Positions 7,903-16,759 are shown, numbered from the stretch's first letter. The stretch is DNA of 39,449 nt from Pseudomonas citronellolis (GCF_029335315.1 NZ_JARJLT010000267.1:1-39449); one strand, 5' to 3'. The notes: a model not told the origin generated them from the sequence alone. Translations and numbers: made by a program.

Positions 7903-9057
7903 TTATGTCAGGAGCGCCGGCAACTCCTTGTTCAGCGAGAGCTTTTCGCTGACCGCCGCGCCGGTCAGGGCGTAGCCGAGCAAACGACCGGCGGTATCCC
8001 GGCAGAGCACCTTGAGGTCCGGGCCAGAGCCTTCCACACGCCATTCGCCGTCGCTGCCGCGCGGCGGCGGCGAGACCACCAGCGGGCACACCGGGGTTTT
8101 CACGGTCACCGGCATGGCGCCGTAGGCCACGGCAGTCGGCTTGCCCGCCAGGGTTTGCGCCAGCGCGCGGGCGCAGGCCATCAGCGGCATCACGTAGAGC
8201 AGGTTGAGGCCGTCGACCTCGGCGCAGTCGCCCAGGGCGTAGATGTTGGCGTGGGAGGTGCGCAGCTCGCGGTCGACCACGACGCCGCGGTTCACTTCCA
8301 GGCCGGCGCCGGCGGCGAGGTCGATGCGTGGGCGCAGGCCCACGGCCGAAACCACCAGGTCGCAGGGGATCACCTGGCCGTCCGACAGGTGCGCTTCCAG
8401 CGCCTCGCCGGCGCGCACCAGGCGGTTCAGCACCGGGCCCAGGTGGAAGCGCACGCCGAGGCTTTCCAGGCCGGCCTGCACGGCGCCGGCCGCGGCCGGG
8501 TGCAGCAGGCCGGGCATGACCTGCTCGCAGGGCGCCACCACGTCGATCTGCAGGCCGCCGCTGGACAGGTCGTTGGCGAATTCGCAGCCGATCAGGCCGG
8601 CGCCCAGCAACAGCACGCGGCGCTTGCCGGCGGCAGCGGCGCGGAAGCGCGCGTAGTCTTCCAGGTCGTTGATCGGGAAGATCGCGTCCAGCGCGTCGCC
8701 CTGCACCGGCACGCGGATCGGCTCGGCGCCCCAGGCCAGCACCAGGTCGCGGTACTCGACCTGCTCTTCGCCGATCCACAGGCGCTTGTGCCCCGGATTG
8801 ATGCCGGTGACGCGGGTGTGGGTGAGGATGCGCGCCTTGAGCTGTTCGGCCATCGCGCCCGGCTCGGCCATGGCCAGGCCGTCGGCGTCCTTGTCCTTGG
8901 CGAAACCGGTGGAGAGCATCGGCTTGGAATAGGAGCGGCCGTCGTCGGCGGTAATCAGCAGCAGCGGGGTTTCCGCGTCCAGCTTGCGCCACTCGCGCGC
9001 CAGGTTGTAGCCGGCCAGGCCGGTGCCAATGATCACCAGCGGTGCGTTCTCGCTCAT
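7903..9057 (-). CDS. alkT: Rubredoxin-NAD(+) reductase
   Basis: The 384-residue FAD protein transfers electrons from NADH to rubredoxin. An N-terminal FAD-binding Rossmann motif ([19 protein letters not shown]) is followed by the NAD-binding motif [16 protein letters not shown] near residue 150. The FAD-contacting [14 protein letters not shown] lies near residue 280. The sequence closely matches the P. aeruginosa enzyme as I remember it (PA5349; also called rubB in other species). The start at 9057 ([11 protein letters not shown]) has GGAG nine bases upstream; another ATG four codons earlier is possible. It follows rubA2 by 73 bases, probably as one transcript. Partners are the rubredoxins at 9131 and 9474. 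Possible acceptors are alkane hydroxylases or oxidative-stress enzymes encoded elsewhere. Confidence 0.96.
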   Translation of the reverse strand: MSENAPLVIIGTGLAGYNLAREWRKLDAETPLLLITADDGRSYSKPMLSTGFAKDKDADGLAMAEPGAMAEQLKARILTHTRVTGINPGHKRLWIGEEQVEYRDLVLAWGAEPIRVPVQGDALDAIFPINDLEDYARFRAAAAGKRRVLLLGAGLIGCEFANDLSSGGLQIDVVAPCEQVMPGLLHPAAAGAVQAGLESLGVRFHLGPVLNRLVRAGEALEAHLSDGQVIPCDLVVSAVGLRPRIDLAAGAGLEVNRGVVVDRELRTSHANIYALGDCAEVDGLNLLYVMPLMACARALAQTLAGKPTAVAYGAMPVTVKTPVCPLVVSPPPRGSDGEWRVEGSGPDLKVLCRDTAGRLLGYALTGAAVSEKLSLNKELPALLT

Positions 9058-9130
9058 TCGGTTCTCCACATCGAACGGGGCCGCGCCGGCGTCGCGCGGC
9101 GCGGGGGGAATCAGGGATTGGCGGGGCGCC

Positions 9131-9298
9131 TCAGGCGATTTCGATCATCTCGAAGTCGATCTTGCCCACGCCGCAATCGGGGCATACCCAGTCGGCCGGG
9201 ATGTCTTCCCAGCGGGTGCCGGGGGCGATGCCTTCCTCGGGCAGGCCGAGGGCCTCGTCGTAGATGAAGCCACAGACCACGCATTGCCACTTGCGCAT
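9131..9298 (-). CDS. rubA2: Rubredoxin (copy next to the reductase)
   Basis: The 55-residue electron carrier has both iron-binding knuckles, CVVCG at residues 6-10 and CPDCG near residue 39, which hold one iron through four cysteines. Between them lies the standard rubredoxin core ([25 protein letters not shown]). An AGGAGGTG ribosome site precedes the ATG, so high translation is expected. It accepts electrons from the reductase encoded immediately downstream. It differs from the other rubredoxin (9474-9641) at about a dozen positions, mostly in the middle loop. The symbol follows the P. aeruginosa naming, where rubA2 lies next to the reductase. Confidence 0.95.
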   Translation of the reverse strand: MRKWQCVVCGFIYDEALGLPEEGIAPGTRWEDIPADWVCPDCGVGKIDFEMIEIA

Positions 9299-9426
9299 CG
9301 TCGCACCTCCTGCGGATAGCCAGGGCAAGCTAGCGCACTTTTCCGCCAGCCGCCAAGGGCAGGCTTGCCAGGCGCCGGCGGCGGCGCGGCCAACCGCGCG
9401 CGGCGCTCAAGCACGGGCGCGCCAAC

Positions 9427-9453
9427 GAAAACGGCGGCCACCGGGCCGCCGTT
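9427..9453 (-). terminator. Terminator after rubA1
   Basis: A perfect 10-bp stem (AACGGCGGCC / GGCCGCCGTT) with a four-base loop is followed by TTTTCG on the minus strand, 20 bases past the rubA1 stop. It suggests that rubA1 is largely transcribed separately from rubA2-reductase. Confidence 0.8.
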
Positions 9454-9473
9454 CGCGTGAACGCCACGACGGA

Positions 9474-9641
9474 TCAGCCGATCTCGATCATCTCGAAGTC
9501 CAGCTTGCCGACGCCGCAGTCCGGGCACAGCCAGTCTTCGGGCACGTCTTCCCAGCGGGTGCCCGCCGCGATGCCTTCTTCCGGCCAGCCTTTGGATTCG
9601 TCGTAGATGAGTCCGCAGACTACGCATTGCCACTTTTTCAT
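9474..9641 (-). CDS. rubA1: Rubredoxin (first copy)
   Basis: Reading the minus strand from the ATG at 9641 gives 55 residues, beginning [19 protein letters not shown] and ending DFEMIEIG. Cysteines in CVVCG and CPDCG form the single-iron site, and the family core [19 protein letters not shown] is intact. A GAGGGG ribosome site lies just upstream. A strong terminator separates it from rubA2, 175 bases downstream. The two copies share their first eleven residues apart from one K/R change and the C-terminal CPDCGVGK, consistent with tandem duplication. Work in P. aeruginosa, as I recall it, describes both as partners of the alkane hydroxylase electron chain, but no hydroxylase gene is in this window. 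Confidence 0.94.
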   Translation of the reverse strand: MKKWQCVVCGLIYDESKGWPEEGIAAGTRWEDVPEDWLCPDCGVGKLDFEMIEIG

Positions 9642-9779
9642 TGTCTACCCCTCAGGCGGGTTACCACGGTTGCGGCCGCACGCTAACGCAATTCCCGGCG
9701 TGCGCCAAGACGCCATCGGGCGGTTGGTCGGGCATTGGGGGCCAACCAAAGATGGGTGGTGGGTTGGAGAGCGCTCTTC

Positions 9780-9803
9780 GTAGGAGCGAGCTTGCTCACG
9801 AAC
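9780..9803. repeat. Pseudomonas REP (GTAGGAGCGAGCTTGCTC type), plus orientation
   Basis: The unit reads GTAGGAGCGAGCTTGCTCAC then GAAC, with the GAGC-AAGCTC-like internal palindrome characteristic of the family. An inverted partner lies at 10057-10080. Confidence 0.8.
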
Positions 9804-9843
9804 GGTGCTCACCTGAGATGCCCGTGTTTGGGTGTGGCTCCAC

Positions 9844-9882
9844 ACCCTCTCCCTAGCCCTCTCCCTGAAGGGAGAGGGGACC
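9844..9882. repeat. CCCTCTCCC / GGGAGAGGG palindromic repeat
   Basis: A pyrimidine-rich CCCTCTCCCTAGCCCTCTCC arm is followed by TGAAGGGAGAGGGG, forming a strong hairpin. A related copy in the same gap starts at 9964. Confidence 0.65.
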
Positions 9883-9963
9883 GTTAGGAGTGCTTGGATG
9901 CTCTGGAGTCAGCCGGCAAACTCGGCGTTATCCGACTGACGCTGATCTCTCCGCCGGCACGGG

Positions 9964-10022
9964 CTAGCCCCCTCTCCCTTCAGGGCGGGGCGCGCAGCCG
10001 AGGGTTGGGGGAGAGGGGCTCT
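9964..10022. repeat. Second CCCTCTCCC / GGGAGAGGGG palindrome
   Basis: CTAGCCCCCTCTCCCTTCAG at the left pairs with GGGGGAGAGGGGCT at the right across a GC-rich centre. It resembles the element at 9844 in both sequence and layout. Confidence 0.65.
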
Positions 10023-10056
10023 TCAGGACGCACACCGATCCCGCCGGCAGAACTCC

Positions 10057-10092
10057 GTTCGCGAGCAAGCTCGCTCCTGCATCTGCAGGAGC
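10057..10092. repeat. Inverted REP plus perfect hairpin at the end of the glc operon
   Basis: The segment 10057-10080 is the inverted partner of the REP at 9780. It overlaps a perfect 9-bp hairpin at 10073-10092 (GCTCCTGCA / TGCAGGAGC) lying 5 bases past the glcB stop. The hairpin has no T run, so it may protect or terminate the glc mRNA. Confidence 0.7.
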
Positions 10093-10097
10093 AACCG

Positions 10098-12275
10098 TCA
10101 GTGCTGCGCCTTGTAGCGCAGGCGCCAGGCGTGCAGCAGCGGCTCGGTATAGCCACTGGGCTGCTCGCGCCCCTTGAAGACCAGGTCGCTGGCCGCCTGG
10201 AACGCCGCCGAGCCCTGGTAGTCCGCAGCCATCGGGCGATAGGCCGGGTCGCCGGCGTTCTGCTCGTCGACCACCCTGGCCATGCGCTCCAGGGTCTCGC
10301 GCACCTGGGCCTCGCTGACCACGCCATGGTGCAGCCAGTTGGCGATGTGCTGGCTGGAGATGCGCAGGGTGGCGCGGTCCTCCATCAGGCCGACGTTGTG
10401 GATATCCGGCACCTTGGAGCAGCCGACGCCCTGCTCGACCCAGCGCACCACGTAGCCGAGGATGCCCTGGCAGTTGTTGTCCAGCTCCTCCTGGCGCGCC
10501 TCGGCGGACCAGTCGGCCGAAGCGGCCACCGGGATGCTCAGCAGGTCGTCGAGCAGGCCGTCGCGGGCGGCGCTCAGGTCGACCTTCTGCAGCTCGCTCT
10601 GCACCGCCTGCACGTCCACCTGGTGGTAGTGCAGCGCGTGCAGGGTGGCGGCGGTGGGCGACGGCACCCAGGCGGTGGTGGCGCCGGATTTCGGGTGGCC
10701 GATCTTCTGTTCGAGCATGGCCGCCATCAGGTCCGGCATGGCCCACATGCCCTTGCCGATCTGCGCGCGGCCGCGCAGGCCGCAGGCCAGGCCGACCAGC
10801 ACGTTGTTGCGCTCGTAGGCGGCGATCCACCGGGTGCCCTTCATGTCGCCCTTGCGCAGCATCGGGCCGGCTTCCATGGCGCTGTGCATCTCGTCGCCGG
10901 TGCGGTCGAGGAAGCCGGTGTTGATGAACACCACCCGCGCGCCGGCGGCGCCGATGCAGGCCTGGAGGTTGACGCTGGTGCGCCGCTCCTCGTCCATGAT
11001 GCCCATCTTCAAGGTGTGGCGCGGCAGGCCGAGGAGGTCCTCGACGCGGCCGAACAGCTCGTCGGCGAAGGCCACTTCGGCCGGGCCGTGCATCTTCGGC
11101 TTGACGATGTAGACGCTGCCGGTGCGCGAGTTGCCCTTGCGCTGCAGGTCGTGGATCGCCACCAGGCCGGTGAGCACCGCGTCCATGACCCCTTCGGGGA
11201 TTTCCACGCCGCTGCCGTCGAGGATCGCCGGGGTGGTCATCAGGTGGCCGACGTTGCGGATGAACAGCAGCGAGCGGCCGTGCAGGGTCAGCGTGGAGCC
11301 GTCGACGGCGGTGTATTGGCGGTCGGCGCTCATGCGCCGGACGAAGCTCTTGCCGCCCTTCTCCACCGCTTCGCTGAGGTCGCCCTTCATCAGGCCGAGG
11401 AGGTTGCGGTAGACCAGGGTCTTGTCCTCGGCGTCCACCGCGGCCACCGAGTCCTCGCAGTCGAGGATGGTGCTCAGCGCGGCCTCGACCAGCACGTCCT
11501 TCACACCGGCGGCGTCGGTCTGGCCGATCGGGCTGGTGGAGTCGATCTGGATCTCGAAGTGCAGGCCGTTGTTCTTCAGCAGCACGGCCTTGGGCGCCAG
11601 GGGCTCGCCCTGGTAGCCGAGGAATTTCTCCGCCTGGGCCAGACCTTCGACGCTGCCGTCTTCCAGGGTCACGCGCAGCTGGCCCTGCTCGATGCGGTAG
11701 GCGGTGGCGTCGGCGTGGCTGCCCCGGGCCAGCGGCGCGGCCTGGTCGAGGAAGGCGCGGGCGAAGGCGATGACCTTCTCGCCGCGACGCGGGTTGTAGC
11801 CCTTGCCCTTCTCGGCGCCGTCGTCCTCGCTGATCGCGTCGGTGCCGTAGAGCGCGTCGTACAGCGAGCCCCAGCGGGCGTTGGCGGCGTTCAGCGCGTA
11901 GCGCGCGTTCATCACCGGTACCACCAGCTGCGGGCCGGCCTGTTGGGTGATCTCGGTGTCGACGTTGGCGGTGCTGGCCTGCACGGCGGCGGGCGCCGGC
12001 AGCAGGTAGCCAATGGATTCGAGGAAGGCGCGGTAGGCCGGCATGTCCTGGATCGGCCCCGGATGGGCGCGGTGCCAGGTGTCCAGCTCGGTCTGCAGGC
12101 GGTCGCGTTCGGCGAGCAGCGCGCGGTTCTTCGGCGCCAGCTCGTGGACCAGGGCGTCGAAGCCCTTCCAGAAGGCTTCGGCCTGTACGCCGGTGCCCGG
12201 CAGGGCTTCGTCTTCGATGAAGCGTTGCAGGACGTCGGCGACCTGCAGGCGCTGGCGGGTGATTCGTTGGGTCAT
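10098..12275 (-). CDS. glcB: Malate synthase G
   Basis: The 725-residue enzyme condenses glyoxylate with acetyl-CoA to give malate, the step that returns glycolate carbon to the TCA cycle. Family marks of isoform G are clear: its full length, the TIM-barrel motif [13 protein letters not shown] that holds the catalytic Arg and Mg ligands, and [20 protein letters not shown], whose MED aspartate (about residue 632) is the catalytic base. [13 protein letters not shown] follows. AGGAGAA precedes the ATG by six bases. It is the last gene of glcDEFGB, 30 bases after glcG. In PAO1, from memory, glcB lies elsewhere (PA0482), so this E. coli-like placement inside the operon is a difference. Confidence 0.97.
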   Translation of the reverse strand: MTQRITRQRLQVADVLQRFIEDEALPGTGVQAEAFWKGFDALVHELAPKNRALLAERDRLQTELDTWHRAHPGPIQDMPAYRAFLESIGYLLPAPAAVQASTANVDTEITQQAGPQLVVPVMNARYALNAANARWGSLYDALYGTDAISEDDGAEKGKGYNPRRGEKVIAFARAFLDQAAPLARGSHADATAYRIEQGQLRVTLEDGSVEGLAQAEKFLGYQGEPLAPKAVLLKNNGLHFEIQIDSTSPIGQTDAAGVKDVLVEAALSTILDCEDSVAAVDAEDKTLVYRNLLGLMKGDLSEAVEKGGKSFVRRMSADRQYTAVDGSTLTLHGRSLLFIRNVGHLMTTPAILDGSGVEIPEGVMDAVLTGLVAIHDLQRKGNSRTGSVYIVKPKMHGPAEVAFADELFGRVEDLLGLPRHTLKMGIMDEERRTSVNLQACIGAAGARVVFINTGFLDRTGDEMHSAMEAGPMLRKGDMKGTRWIAAYERNNVLVGLACGLRGRAQIGKGMWAMPDLMAAMLEQKIGHPKSGATTAWVPSPTAATLHALHYHQVDVQAVQSELQKVDLSAARDGLLDDLLSIPVAASADWSAEARQEELDNNCQGILGYVVRWVEQGVGCSKVPDIHNVGLMEDRATLRISSQHIANWLHHGVVSEAQVRETLERMARVVDEQNAGDPAYRPMAADYQGSAAFQAASDLVFKGREQPSGYTEPLLHAWRLRYKAQH

Positions 12276-12305
12276 CGCAAGGTTCTCCTGTTGTTCGTCG
12301 ACGGC

Positions 12306-12707
12306 TTACAGCGCGGCCACGCCGGCCTTGGCCACCTGGGCGTCCTGGGCGGCCTGCACGCCGGACACGCCGACCGCGCCGACCACCTGGCCCTCATGGA
12401 GCACCGGCACGCCGCCTTCCAGGGTGCCCTGGAGGACCGGCGCGGAGAGGAAGGCGGTGCGGCCGTTGTTGATCATTTCCTCGTACAGGCGCGTCTCGCG
12501 GCGGCCGAGGGCGGCGCTGCGGGCCTTCTCGGTGGCGATGTAGGCGCCGACCGGCGCGCAGCCGTCGAGGCGCTCCAGGGCCAGCGGGTGGCCGCCGTCG
12601 TCGACCACGGCGATGGCCACCGCCCATTGGTTGGCCTGGGCCTCGGCGCGGGCGGCGGCGAGGATGCGGGTGACGTCTTCCTGGGTCAGTACGGCTTTGT
12701 TTTGCAT
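12306..12707 (-). CDS. glcG: GlcG/HbpS-family protein
   Basis: The 133-residue protein is a member of the GlcG/HbpS family (DUF336). Its features are an N-terminal helix with LTQEDVTRILAAARAEA, the strand AVAIAVVDDGGHPLALERLDG, and the Gly-rich end GGVPVLHEGQVVGAVGVSGVQAAQDAQVAKAG. HbpS relatives bind haem and form octamers. The role of GlcG in glycolate use is not settled; it is not needed for the oxidase itself in E. coli as far as I recall. It starts 4 bases after glcF with GGAAG as ribosome site, which indicates tight co-expression. Confidence 0.93.
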   Translation of the reverse strand: MQNKAVLTQEDVTRILAAARAEAQANQWAVAIAVVDDGGHPLALERLDGCAPVGAYIATEKARSAALGRRETRLYEEMINNGRTAFLSAPVLQGTLEGGVPVLHEGQVVGAVGVSGVQAAQDAQVAKAGVAAL

Positions 12708-12711
12708 GGCG

Positions 12712-13938
12712 TCAGCTTCCGGTGGTGAGGGCGTGGTCGACCAGCTCGATCCAGTGCCGGACGGGGGTGCGTCCGGCGCCGTCGAGGTGGGTCTGGCAGC
12801 CGATGTTGGCGGTAGCGATCAGGTCGGGCCGACCGCTTTCCAGGGCGTCCAGCTTGTTGTCGCGCAACTGGTGCGAGAGCGTCGGCTGGGTCAGTGAATA
12901 GGTGCCGGCCGAGCCGCAGCAGAGGTGGCTGTCGGGCACCGCGGTGAGGTTGAAGCCCAGGCGTTTGAGCACCGCCTCGACGGCGCCGCCGAGCTTCTGC
13001 GCGTGCTGCAGGGTGCAGGGGCAATGGAAGGCCAGGGTCTGGTCGCAGTGCAGGCCGAGGCTTTCCAGCGGCTCGGCGCGGATCACTTCGACCAGGTCCT
13101 TCGCCAGCTCGCTGACCCGCCGGGCCTTGGCCGCGTACTCGGGGTCATCGCGCAGCAGGTAGGCGTATTCCTTGACGAAGGCGCCGCAGCCGCTGGCGGT
13201 CTGCACGATGGCCTCGGCGCCGTTCTCGATGGCCGGCCACCAGGCGTCGATGTTCCGCCGGGCGCGGTCGAGGCCGGCGTCCTGGGCGTTCAGGTGGTAG
13301 TCCACGGCGCCGCAGCAGCCGGCCTGGGCCGCCGCGGTGATGCTGATGCCGAGGCGGTCCAGCACCCGCGCGGTGGCTGAGTTGGTGTTCGGCGACAGCG
13401 CCGGCTGCACGCAGCCTTCGAGCATCAGCACGCGGCGCTTGTGGCGCTCCACCGGGCGCACGCCGGCCGGGGCGATGGCCCGCGGCAGGTGGCTGCGCAG
13501 CGCTTGCGGGAGCATCGGCCGCAGCGCCTCGCCGGTGTTCACCAGCGCCTTGAACAGCGCCGGGCGCGGCACGATGGCGCGCAGCCCGCCACGCAGGATG
13601 CGCTCGCCCAGCGGACGCGGCACGCGCACCTCGATGGCGGCGCGGCCGATGTCGAGCAGCTTGTGGTACTCCACGCCCGAGGGGCAGGTGGTTTCGCAGT
13701 TGCGGCAGGTCAGGCAGCGGTCCAGGTGCTCCTGGGTCTTCGCGCTGACCTCGTCCTGTTCGAGGAACTGCTTGATCAGGTAGATGCGCCCGCGCGGGCC
13801 GTCCAGCTCGTCGCCGAGTTCCTGGTAGGTCGGGCAGGTGGCGTTGCAGAAGCCGCAGTGCACGCAGCTGCGCAGGATGCGTTCGGCTTCCTCGGCGTGG
13901 GGCAGGCGCTTGGCCGCCTCGCTCAGATTGGTCTGCAT
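12712..13938 (-). CDS. glcF: Glycolate oxidase iron-sulfur subunit
   Basis: The 408-residue subunit passes electrons from the FAD subunits towards the membrane quinone pool. Two 4Fe-4S ferredoxin motifs are complete, with cysteines 25, 28, 31 and 35 (CVHCGFCNATCP) and 75, 78, 81 and 85 (CLTCRNCETTCP). Two cysteine-rich CCG domains follow, marked by GCCGAVDYHLN and LCCGSAGTYSLTQP. The length matches the E. coli protein. The ATG at 13938 is 14 bases after the glcE stop and is chosen because MQTNLSEAAKRLPHAEEAERILRSC is a typical GlcF start. The frame stays open far upstream inside glcE, but that extension overlaps glcE coding and is rejected. Confidence 0.97.
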   Translation of the reverse strand: MQTNLSEAAKRLPHAEEAERILRSCVHCGFCNATCPTYQELGDELDGPRGRIYLIKQFLEQDEVSAKTQEHLDRCLTCRNCETTCPSGVEYHKLLDIGRAAIEVRVPRPLGERILRGGLRAIVPRPALFKALVNTGEALRPMLPQALRSHLPRAIAPAGVRPVERHKRRVLMLEGCVQPALSPNTNSATARVLDRLGISITAAAQAGCCGAVDYHLNAQDAGLDRARRNIDAWWPAIENGAEAIVQTASGCGAFVKEYAYLLRDDPEYAAKARRVSELAKDLVEVIRAEPLESLGLHCDQTLAFHCPCTLQHAQKLGGAVEAVLKRLGFNLTAVPDSHLCCGSAGTYSLTQPTLSHQLRDNKLDALESGRPDLIATANIGCQTHLDGAGRTPVRHWIELVDHALTTGS

Positions 13939-13952
13939 GGTATCTATCCGCG

Positions 13953-15032
13953 TCAGAAGTCGGCGTACATGCGCCCGGGGTTGAAGATGCCCTGCGGGTC
14001 GAGCTGGCGCTTCAGCGAGCGATGCAGCTTGAGCAGGGGCGCGGGCAGCGGGTGCAGCGGGTCGTCGACGTGGCCCGGGGTGAAGCAGCTGCCGTGGCCG
14101 CCGACGGCGCTCACGGCCTGGCGGATCGCCTCGGCGCTGGCCTCGGACTTCAGCCAGCGCTGCGCGCCGCCCCAGTCCAGCAGTTGCGCGCCGGGCAGCG
14201 CCAGCGGCGCGCTGAGCGCCGGCAGCGACAGGCGCCAGAGTGGGCGCGGGTCGCGGAAGAACTCCAGGCGCTGTTCGCGCAGGTCGTCCCACCAGGCGTC
14301 GTCCAGGGCTTCTCCGCCGATGCGGTCGCAGGCGGCGCGCACCGAGCCTTCGTTGCCTTCGAAGCGCAGGTACAGGTGCGTGCCGTCATGGGCCGCGGCG
14401 CTCAGCGGCAGCGGTTGCTGACCCCATTCGCCGAGGCGCTGCAGGGCGCGCTCCAGGGGGATTTCCTGGCGCAGGCTGATGCGGCAGCGCGGCTTGGGCA
14501 GGACCTTGAACGAGGCCTCGGTGATCACCCCCAGGCAGCCGAAGCTGCCGGCCAGCAGGCGCGACAGGTCGTAGCCGGCGACGTTCTTCATCACCTCGCC
14601 GCCGAAGCGCAGGTGGGTGCCCAGGCCGCTGATCAGCCGGGTGCCGAGGACGAAGTCGCGCACCGCGCCAGCCCAGGGCCGGCGCGGGCCGGACAGGCCG
14701 GCGGCGAGCATGCCGCCGACCGTGGCGTTGTCCGTGAAGCAGGGCGCCTCGCAGGCGAGCATCTGCCCGCCGCGCTCCAGCACGGCGTTGAGTTCGCGCA
14801 GCGGGGTGCCGGCGCGGGCGGTGATCACCAGTTCGGTGGGGTCGTAGGAGACGATGCCGGTGTGCCCGGCGAGGTCCAGCGGGCGGGCTTCCACCCAGCG
14901 GCCGAGGAAGGCCTTGCTGGAGCCGCCGCGAATGGCCAGGGCGGTCTTTTCCGCCAAGGCCTGGCGCACCTGTTCGAGCAGCTCGGCGCTGCGGTCGTGG
15001 CCGGCCTGGGGGTCGAAATGCTGTGGCTGCAT
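13953..15032 (-). CDS. glcE: Glycolate oxidase FAD-binding subunit
   Basis: The 359-residue protein is the shorter FAD subunit of the GlcDEF complex. The PCMH-type FAD domain is seen in ALAIRGGSSKAFLGRW, GIVSYDPTELVITARAGTPLRELN and CFTDNATVGGMLAAGLSGPRRPWAGAVRDFVLGTRL, with VMKNVAGYDLSRLLAGSFG.LGVITE next. The C-terminus ends with the typical IFNPGRMY. It lacks the long C-terminal catalytic domain of GlcD. The ATG at 15032 overlaps the glcD stop by one base (TGATG), so the subunits are translationally coupled, fitting equal amounts in the complex. Confidence 0.96.
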   Translation of the reverse strand: MQPQHFDPQAGHDRSAELLEQVRQALAEKTALAIRGGSSKAFLGRWVEARPLDLAGHTGIVSYDPTELVITARAGTPLRELNAVLERGGQMLACEAPCFTDNATVGGMLAAGLSGPRRPWAGAVRDFVLGTRLISGLGTHLRFGGEVMKNVAGYDLSRLLAGSFGCLGVITEASFKVLPKPRCRISLRQEIPLERALQRLGEWGQQPLPLSAAAHDGTHLYLRFEGNEGSVRAACDRIGGEALDDAWWDDLREQRLEFFRDPRPLWRLSLPALSAPLALPGAQLLDWGGAQRWLKSEASAEAIRQAVSAVGGHGSCFTPGHVDDPLHPLPAPLLKLHRSLKRQLDPQGIFNPGRMYADF

Positions 15033-16531
15033 CAGAAACGCTCCAGTTCCGGGAACGGCAGTTGGCCGTGGTGGATGTGCATGGCGCCGAACTCGGCGCA
15101 GCGGTGCAGGGTCGGGATGTTCTTGCCCGGGTTGAGCAGGCCCTGCGGGTCGAAGGCGGCCTTCACCGCGTGGAACAGGGTCAACTCGTCGCTGTTGAAC
15201 TGGGCGCACATCTGGTTGATCTTCTCGCGGCCCACGCCGTGCTCGCCGGTGATGCTGCCGCCCACCGCCACGCAGAGTTCGAGGATCTTGCCGCCCAGCG
15301 CCTCGGCGCGCTCCAGCTCGCCGGGGACGTTGGCGTCGAAGAGGATCAGCGGGTGCATGTTGCCGTCGCCGGCATGGAACACGTTGGCCACCCGCAGGCC
15401 ATGCTCGGCGGATAGCTCGCTGATGCCGTTGAGCACGCGCGGCAGCTCGCGGCGCGGGATGGTGCCGTCCATGCAGTAGTAGTCCGGCGAAATGCGCCCC
15501 ACCGCCGGGAAGGCGTTCTTGCGCCCGGCCCAGAACCTGGCGCGCTCGTCTTCGTCGCGGGCCAGGCGCACATCGGTGGCGCCGGCCTTGCGCAGCACGG
15601 CGTCGACCAGCTCGCAGTCCTCGTGGACGTCGGACTCCACGCCGTCCAGCTCGCACAGCAGGATGGCCGCGGCGTCCACCGGGTAGCCGGCGTGGATGAA
15701 GTCCTCGGCGGCGCGGATCGACAGGTTGTCCATCATCTCCAGGCCGCCGGGGATGATGCCCTCGGCGATGATGTCGCCCACCGCGCGGCCGGCCTTCTCG
15801 ACGTCGTCGAAGCTGGCCATCAGCACCTTGGCCACCTGCGGCTTGGGCAGCAGCTTGACGGTCACCTCGACCACCACGCCGAGCATGCCTTCGGAGCCGG
15901 TGAACAGCGCCAGCAGGTCGAAGCCCGGACTGTCGAGGGCGTCGGAGCCCAGGGTCAGGCGCTCGCCGTCGACGGTGAGGATTTCCACCTTGAGCAGGTT
16001 GTGCACGGTCAGGCCGTATTTCAGGCAGTGCACGCCGCCGGCGTTCTCGGCGACGTTGCCGCCGATGGAGCAGGCGATCTGCGACGACGGGTCCGGCGCG
16101 TAGTACAGGCCGTGGGGCGCCGCCGCCAGGGAGATGGCCAGGTTGCGCACGCCGGGCTGGACGCGGGCGAAACGCCCGGCCGGGTCGATTTCGAGGATGC
16201 GCTTGAAGCGTGCCATCACCAGCAGCACGCCCTGCTCCAGCGGCAGCGCGCCGCCGGACAGGCCGGTGCCGGCACCGCGCGCGACCACCGGGACGCTCAT
16301 CCGGTGGCACAGGCGCAGCAGGGTCTGCACCTGCTCGACGTGCTCGGGCAGCACCACCAGCATCGGCGCGGTGCGGTAGGCGGAGAGGCCGTCGCACTCG
16401 TAGGGGCGCAGGTCCTCGGCTTCGTGGAGGATTTCCAGGTCCGGCAGGGCGGCGCGCAGCTCGGCGAGCAGCGCGGCCTTGTCCACCTTCGGCAGTGCGC
16501 CGTCGAGGCGCTCGTCGTAGAGGATGTTCAT
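15032..16531 (-). CDS. glcD: Glycolate oxidase catalytic FAD subunit
   Basis: The 499-residue flavoprotein oxidises glycolate to glyoxylate. The FAD-binding PCMH domain (about residues 50-230) shows VVARGAGTGLSGGALPLEQG and CSIGGNVAENAGGVHCLKYGLT. The C-terminal FAD-oxidase domain carries NVFHAGDGNMHPLILFD and GSITGEHGVGREK, with the histidines used in 2-hydroxyacid oxidation. It is first in the operon glcD-E-F-G-B. The leader contains a GC-rich hairpin at 16568-16589, and the ribosome site before the ATG is weak. The divergent regulator GlcC probably controls it through the two operators in the 254-bp gap. A D-lactate dehydrogenase-type alternative is unlikely given glcE and glcF beside it. 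Confidence 0.97.
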   Translation of the reverse strand: MNILYDERLDGALPKVDKAALLAELRAALPDLEILHEAEDLRPYECDGLSAYRTAPMLVVLPEHVEQVQTLLRLCHRMSVPVVARGAGTGLSGGALPLEQGVLLVMARFKRILEIDPAGRFARVQPGVRNLAISLAAAPHGLYYAPDPSSQIACSIGGNVAENAGGVHCLKYGLTVHNLLKVEILTVDGERLTLGSDALDSPGFDLLALFTGSEGMLGVVVEVTVKLLPKPQVAKVLMASFDDVEKAGRAVGDIIAEGIIPGGLEMMDNLSIRAAEDFIHAGYPVDAAAILLCELDGVESDVHEDCELVDAVLRKAGATDVRLARDEDERARFWAGRKNAFPAVGRISPDYYCMDGTIPRRELPRVLNGISELSAEHGLRVANVFHAGDGNMHPLILFDANVPGELERAEALGGKILELCVAVGGSITGEHGVGREKINQMCAQFNSDELTLFHAVKAAFDPQGLLNPGKNIPTLHRCAEFGAMHIHHGQLPFPELERF

Positions 16532-16567
16532 CGGGTCTCACACGGTGGGTTTTTCTTATCGTGGAGG

Positions 16568-16589
16568 CCGCCCCGGCGCACCGGGGCGG
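16568..16589 (-). other. GC-rich hairpin in the glcD leader
   Basis: A perfect 9-bp stem CCGCCCCGG / CCGGGGCGG with a CGCA loop lies 37 bases upstream of the glcD start. On the minus strand no T run follows, so it is not a standard terminator. It could affect mRNA stability or access to the weak glcD ribosome site. Confidence 0.5.
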
Positions 16590-16659
16590 TCACTGGACTG
16601 ACGGGTCTCAGGTCGGCGCAGACTGGCCCGCCCGGCGCGCCTGCGTCCAGATGCCGCAG

Positions 16660-16676
16660 AACTGGTCCTACCAGTT
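16660..16676. promoter_or_regulatory. Predicted GlcC operator O1 (glcD side)
   Basis: AACTGGTCCTACCAGTT is an interrupted palindrome of the TGGT-N3-ACCA form used by FadR-subfamily GntR regulators. It lies 128 bases upstream of glcD. It is the exact reverse complement of the second site at 16760, with centres 100 bp apart. Confidence 0.75.
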
Positions 16677-16759
16677 TAGGCGCTGTACTTTTGGCGAAGG
16701 CGCCGTTCGGCGGCCTTATCAAAGCGCATCGGGTGGGCTAGAGTGACGCCAGCGATGTG

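Larger units (their letters stand above)
9642..10097. other. 456-bp intergenic region filled with palindromic repeats, no gene
   Basis: This gap between glcB and rubA1 holds no convincing coding sequence. It contains two inverted copies of a GTAGGAGCGAGCTTGCTC-type REP, and two copies of a CCCTCTCCC / GGGAGAGGG palindrome of the kind scattered through Pseudomonas genomes. The part from 9642 to about 9775 shows no repeat and probably carries the rubA1 promoter. Confidence 0.7.

Noticed and set aside
9641-9856. Short plus-strand frame in the gap upstream of rubA1
   Set aside because: It overlaps a REP palindrome and the rubA1 start region, and has no ribosome site or recognisable motif.
9894-12728. 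Open frame of 944 codons on the plus strand, antisense to glcB and glcG
   Set aside because: It is a GC-skew shadow of glcB: no family resemblance, low-complexity Ala/Gly/Val/His content, and it spans two well-supported opposite-strand genes.
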